Assembly: GCA_942492055.1 (NCBI GenBank)
Contig: CALODP010000019.1
Coordinates: forward strand, 62,001 to 126,000
From: CALODP01 sp942492055
GTDB lineage: Bacteria > Bacteroidota > Ignavibacteria > Ignavibacteriales > Melioribacteraceae
Direction of reading: 5' to 3'
Length of the DNA: 64,000 nucleotides
Under the pieces are notes generated by a model, which was given only the letters and a program-made list of their open reading frames with translations, did no database searches and was not told where the DNA came from. Below, one piece after another: positions 60,962 to 64,000 of the stretch; within the stretch, counting starts at the first letter, position 1; each line of letters begins with the position of its first letter. The position numbers and the translations under genes were made by a program.

Positions 60962-61498
60962 TTATTTTGCCTCAACCAAAACCCCGCAAGCTTTAAGGGC
61001 GTTATAAATTCTTTTGTCACCTCGCGGATCATTCATCGCGAAGCTAGGAATGGATATATTGAATCTCTTTTCGGAACTATCTCCCGAGTAAAATTCCGCA
61101 TCGCATATTGTAGGGACTGAAGGGGCAAAAGAACTGACAATATAAATATACGCTCCGAGATAAATTCTCTCATTATTTACCATAACGATAAAAGGAACAC
61201 CACGGCTCAGCCTGTACTCTCCAAGTCTTTTGAAAGCGACTTGAGCGCAGTTATCAGGAAGGATAAAAGAATGTATCTCCCAAATATAGCTTAACATATC
61301 TTTCCCGGTAATTAAGGGGGTATCGTCCGGCACTAGTTTATTCAGGCCGATACTATCCGCCACTACAACGTCGATCGATTTGTCTTTAAGAAGATGAATA
61401 GAAAAGCTCTCGTCGGTATAAGTATTTTCCGTAATATTCTCCGACGAGCAAGAGCTGATCAGAAAGGAGCAAAGCAAAAAAATAACTAGCTTTTTCAT
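60962..61498 (-). CDS. Lipoprotein of unknown function
   Basis: A 178-residue protein with lipoprotein signal (IFLLCSFLISSCSS, Cys about 17). The mature part alternates strands and short helices with three further cysteines (DNCAQVAF, TICDAEF, ACGVLVEAK), which may form disulfides. I do not recognise a family. It lies 61 bases upstream of the beta-lactamase gene on the same strand and downstream of a PH-domain membrane protein, in a run of small envelope genes. Confidence 0.6.
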   Translation of the reverse strand: MKKLVIFLLCSFLISSCSSENITENTYTDESFSIHLLKDKSIDVVVADSIGLNKLVPDDTPLITGKDMLSYIWEIHSFILPDNCAQVAFKRLGEYRLSRGVPFIVMVNNERIYLGAYIYIVSSFAPSVPTICDAEFYSGDSSEKRFNISIPSFAMNDPRGDKRIYNALKACGVLVEAK

Positions 61499-61539
61499 TG
61501 TGCCTCCGAAATGGGAACAGTTGGAATATATATTAAAGA

Positions 61540-61938
61540 CTAAAGAAAAAATTCGGCTTTCTTACATCTCTTTTTCAGTTCCTCTATAAACAATTCCTCA
61601 TCCTCCGGCGCGACAAAATGGCTAAGTATATTATCGTGCCTTATCTCCAGCTTCTCGTAAGTATGCGCGGCCGCCGAAAAGATTTTCTTGGTTCTCCCGA
61701 CACTCTCTACCTTGGAAAGTTTTACTTTTTCCACAAAAGGACCGCAGTATATAATCAATTCTTCTTTATTCAACCGGTAATAAGTTTTGCTCCATATCCA
61801 CGCAAAGAGGACTATCACCCCCATAAGCAAAGAGCCGCCAAAATAACTTTCCATAAAGAAAGCGTAGCCGGTTCCCGTCAGCAAAGGGATCCATAAAAGG
61901 AGACTTACCAAAAGATCTTTCTTACTCTTAAATATCAT
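61540..61938 (-). CDS. Small membrane protein with bacterial PH-like domain
   Basis: A 132-residue protein with two N-terminal transmembrane helices (LLVSLLLWIPLLTGTGYAFF and YFGGSLLMGVIVLFAWIW), then a ~75-residue cytoplasmic domain (YYRLNKEELIIYCGPFVEKVKLSKVESVGRT ...) with the strand pattern of bacterial PH domains. The tail is basic with a KKRCKKAEFFL end. Function unknown. Same strand as the lipoprotein gene 41 bases downstream. Confidence 0.65.
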   Translation of the reverse strand: MIFKSKKDLLVSLLLWIPLLTGTGYAFFMESYFGGSLLMGVIVLFAWIWSKTYYRLNKEELIIYCGPFVEKVKLSKVESVGRTKKIFSAAAHTYEKLEIRHDNILSHFVAPEDEELFIEELKKRCKKAEFFL

Positions 61939-62011
61939 ACTCTCTTACACACTATTCTGCTTCAAAAAAAATATCATTGCGGAACAAATATCATTTAAAC
62001 TGAACTTATCT

Positions 62012-62485
62012 TCAAGTCCTTTTTCTGATATCTTTGCTTTTCCCGAAAAAATATCTCATTACCTTCCCTTGAGTTACCACCCTTTTACCGATAGAGAGCT
62101 TCTTAAAGATTTCTGCCGATTCTTGCGGATTAAAGTAATCGCGAAAATAGATTATCTTATCCTCCTTCAATTCGAAAACCGTACATCCGGGAAGAAGGGC
62201 CCTCTTTCCGGAATTGGAAATTTCCTTAATCCATTCCACCGAGATAGTATTCCCCTCTTCGGCGTACCTCAAAACGGTAAATTTGCTCCCCTCTGGGGAA
62301 ACAATTCTCCACAACCCGAAAATAAAGCTCAGGAACTTGGCTATTTCATTCTTTCCCGGATAATGTTCTTTTATCAACGGGGCTTTTACAAAATAAAACT
62401 CGGCGTTATCGTCCAAAAGCTCAGCGCATTTTTCGGTGGAAAGATCGTTCAACGCGGCGAACATATCCTCTACAATCTTATTCAT
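62012..62485 (-). CDS. NTF2/SnoaL-like domain protein
   Basis: A 157-residue cytoplasmic protein of the cone-shaped NTF2-like fold: the helical start VEDMFAALNDLSTEKCAELLDDNAEFYF and the strand block ISVEWIKEISNSGKRALLPGCTVFELKEDKIIYFRDYF are typical of SnoaL or limonene-epoxide-hydrolase-like proteins. This fold serves many small-molecule binding or isomerase roles, so no reaction is assigned. A basic tail (GKSKDIRKRT) is unusual. It lies 65 bases downstream of the propeller lipoprotein gene. Confidence 0.7.
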   Translation of the reverse strand: MNKIVEDMFAALNDLSTEKCAELLDDNAEFYFVKAPLIKEHYPGKNEIAKFLSFIFGLWRIVSPEGSKFTVLRYAEEGNTISVEWIKEISNSGKRALLPGCTVFELKEDKIIYFRDYFNPQESAEIFKKLSIGKRVVTQGKVMRYFFGKSKDIRKRT

Positions 62486-62550
62486 TTATTCTCCGGTATA
62501 ATTAAATTCCTCTCCGCACGGAGGCATATAAAGGGCGGAGAGGGTAAAAT

Positions 62551-63864
62551 CTATTTCATTTCGGTTAGATTCAGTTTAAGAATACTTACTTCCTTAAGGC
62601 TATCGAGAGAGAATATTCTCCCGTCCTTGTGGAATTTACTCAACTGTGCGTTAGCGATAAAGTAGTATTCATCACCGGCAATTTCACCGGTAGTAGGAGC
62701 GTCGAATTTCGGATTAAGAACTTCGATCGGGGTTTTCTTAACAACACTCTTCATTTTCTCGTCGAGAGAATATTGATAAACACCACCGAGGTTCCATCCC
62801 TGATGAGCGATAAGAGTATTATTGTAATATGCCAATCCGTCGATACCGGAGAGACAAATAGAATCGTCGTGGTTCAGATCTGTTTTCTCTTTTGTTTTCA
62901 GATCAATAGTAGTTATTCCTCCCATATGGGCAATAAAGAGAAGTGCTTCGTCGTCCGACAATGTAATTCCGTTCGGGTAGAGATACTCACCCGGATGTGA
63001 AATCAGTTGCATCTCCTTTGCGCCCTTCGGAATATAGTATATATCCCCCGCGAACCAATCGGTAGCGTAGACATCCCCCTCTTTGGTAATCGTAAGATCG
63101 TTGAAGAATCTCGCGAGAGTATCGCCGGTAAAGAATTTATTTATCAGCTTGCCGGTAGCAAGATCGTATTGAAAAAGACCGCTGCTGTAATCGGTAACTT
63201 CATTCTTTCCGAGGAAATCCCCTTCGCCATCGTAAGCGCTACAGGCCCAGAGATGTCTTCTCCCGGCGTCAACTTCCATCCCGATTACAGGGAGAATGCC
63301 GTCCTGACCGGTTTTAATGAAATCGGAAACATTTCCTTCCTTATCGATAGCAACAATCTTTCTTTTGTAGATAGAACTGATGTAGAGTTTTCCATCTACG
63401 GGATCATAGGCTGTTCCTTCGGGAATCAAATCTTTTTCATTAAGTGAATAGGCCTCGCAACAATTGCATATAGGTTTAAGATTGATAATCTTTTCGGCCA
63501 AAGCGACAAATCGTTCATCCTTCCAGAGGGCTTTGAATGTAGTATCCCTCGCGAAATTGAGTGGGGAATGTCCCTCGAGCTTAACAGATTTCTCGAGATA
63601 AACGAGGGCTTCTTCGTAGTCTTTGGCCAAGGCGCATGCTTCGGCGTAGGCATAATTAATATTCGGACTATCGTGCGCATATTTACGAAGATTACCGATA
63701 TGGGTTTTGTATCCTATCATATCTTTGTCGGCATAAGCTTTTTGGGCCGCCGCAACTTCGTTACTAAACTCATCTTTCAGAGATTTTCTTTCGGGTTTGG
63801 GATTTTCTTTTACGGAACAGGCAAAGAGTAGAGCAGTGAGGAGTAGCAAGGATAGATATTTCAT
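62551..63864 (-). CDS. Lipoprotein with TPR-like start and SMP-30-type beta-propeller
   Basis: A 437-residue lipoprotein (LLLTALLFACSV, Cys about 16). Residues 30-125 form a helical TPR-like part (YAYAEACALAKDYEEALVYLEKSVKLEG). From about 140 a six-bladed propeller of the SMP-30/gluconolactonase type follows, with PEGTAYDPVDGKLYISSIYKRKIVAID, NDLTITKEGDVYATDWFAGDIY and PNGITLSDDEALLFIAHM, which carry the usual Glu/Asn/Asp metal-ligand positions. A CNCC segment sits at the junction. It may be a lactonase or only a binding scaffold. Confidence 0.78.
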   Translation of the reverse strand: MKYLSLLLLTALLFACSVKENPKPERKSLKDEFSNEVAAAQKAYADKDMIGYKTHIGNLRKYAHDSPNINYAYAEACALAKDYEEALVYLEKSVKLEGHSPLNFARDTTFKALWKDERFVALAEKIINLKPICNCCEAYSLNEKDLIPEGTAYDPVDGKLYISSIYKRKIVAIDKEGNVSDFIKTGQDGILPVIGMEVDAGRRHLWACSAYDGEGDFLGKNEVTDYSSGLFQYDLATGKLINKFFTGDTLARFFNDLTITKEGDVYATDWFAGDIYYIPKGAKEMQLISHPGEYLYPNGITLSDDEALLFIAHMGGITTIDLKTKEKTDLNHDDSICLSGIDGLAYYNNTLIAHQGWNLGGVYQYSLDEKMKSVVKKTPIEVLNPKFDAPTTGEIAGDEYYFIANAQLSKFHKDGRIFSLDSLKEVSILKLNLTEMK

Positions 63865-63929
63865 TCTTAACTCTCTTTATTTGTGGAAAAGAAATATAAA
63901 CTCAGAAAGGTGTTTAGACGCGCAAAGAA

Positions 63930-63951
63930 GGGAATAGTGCTGACTATTCCC
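63930..63951 (-). terminator. Hairpin after the edge-truncated gene
   Basis: Perfect 9-bp stem GGGAATAGT/ACTATTCCC with loop GCTG, followed on the minus strand by CTTCTTTGC. It overlaps the stop codon of the partial gene at the window end, as terminators often do. Confidence 0.6.
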
Positions 63952-64000
63952 AAAATCTGCGTTTATTAATTTCTTCTTTCTGCCGGAACGCTTCTTCCAG
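63944..64000 (-). CDS. C-terminal end of an unidentified gene (cut by window)
   Basis: The last 18 codons and TAG of a minus-strand frame (ending LEEAFRQKEEINKRRFWE). Support is limited to an open frame at the edge, charged-helix composition and a hairpin at the stop. No family can be named. Confidence 0.4.
   Translation of the reverse strand: MEEAFRQKEEINKRRFWE

Overview
The window looks like chromosomal DNA of an Ignavibacteria-type member of the Bacteroidota/Chlorobi group. Four things point there. A type IX secretion C-terminal sorting domain (motif QNYPNPFNPKTVIQF) sits on a secreted cytochrome. Several promoters fit the Bacteroidota pattern TTTG-N20-21-TAnnTTTG. The sdhCAB operon carries the b558-type single-subunit membrane anchor. 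Lipoproteins and beta-barrel proteins are numerous. Base composition is moderately AT-rich. No rRNA or CRISPR was seen; there is one tRNA.

Layout. 1-24 kb is mostly housekeeping: acyl-CoA dehydrogenase, rlmN and a SpoU methyltransferase, then a reverse operon secA-glnB-TPR lipoprotein-AlbA regulator, glnE, a GNAT protein, and a reverse run greA-tilS-hpt-ftsH-polyprenol kinase. An AddB-like nuclease precedes greA. 24-29 kb is an accessory pair, an OLD-family ATPase/TOPRIM nuclease followed by a UvrD-like helicase, in the order of a Gabija antiphage system. 29-46 kb holds a beta-barrel protein, an M14 peptidase, an ECF sigma/membrane-protein pair, a universal stress protein, rpsU, a LOG protein, PBP4, secG, tRNA(CAT), an Fe/B12-type permease, obgE, an acidic unknown protein, sdhCAB and a membrane PP2C phosphatase.

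46.7-55.7 kb is the most distinctive gene region. It encodes a tetraheme cytochrome, an outer-membrane beta-barrel, a 14-heme cytochrome, a 7-heme lipoprotein, a sigma-54-type regulator with a Cys-rich PAS domain, two paralogous TPR-like proteins separated by repeated GAAACA/TGTTTC dyads, and a tandemly duplicated 16-heme cytochrome bearing the T9SS sorting domain. Together this is 41 predicted haem sites in a plausible route from periplasm to cell surface, i.e. a candidate extracellular electron-transfer system using T9SS to place the terminal cytochrome outside. 55.9-64 kb has ettA, an intact IS256-family element with an 8-bp target duplication, a class D beta-lactamase and small lipoprotein genes.

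A second theme is three non-coding repeat arrays (3.35-3.70, 23.93-24.53 and 57.7-58.1 kb). Their sequences differ, but all keep an exact 21-bp period, close to two DNA helical turns. Two of them have an inverted, two-armed layout; the first has nine boxes per arm around a 24-bp perfect palindrome. They look like one class of chromosomal element that I cannot match to a described family.
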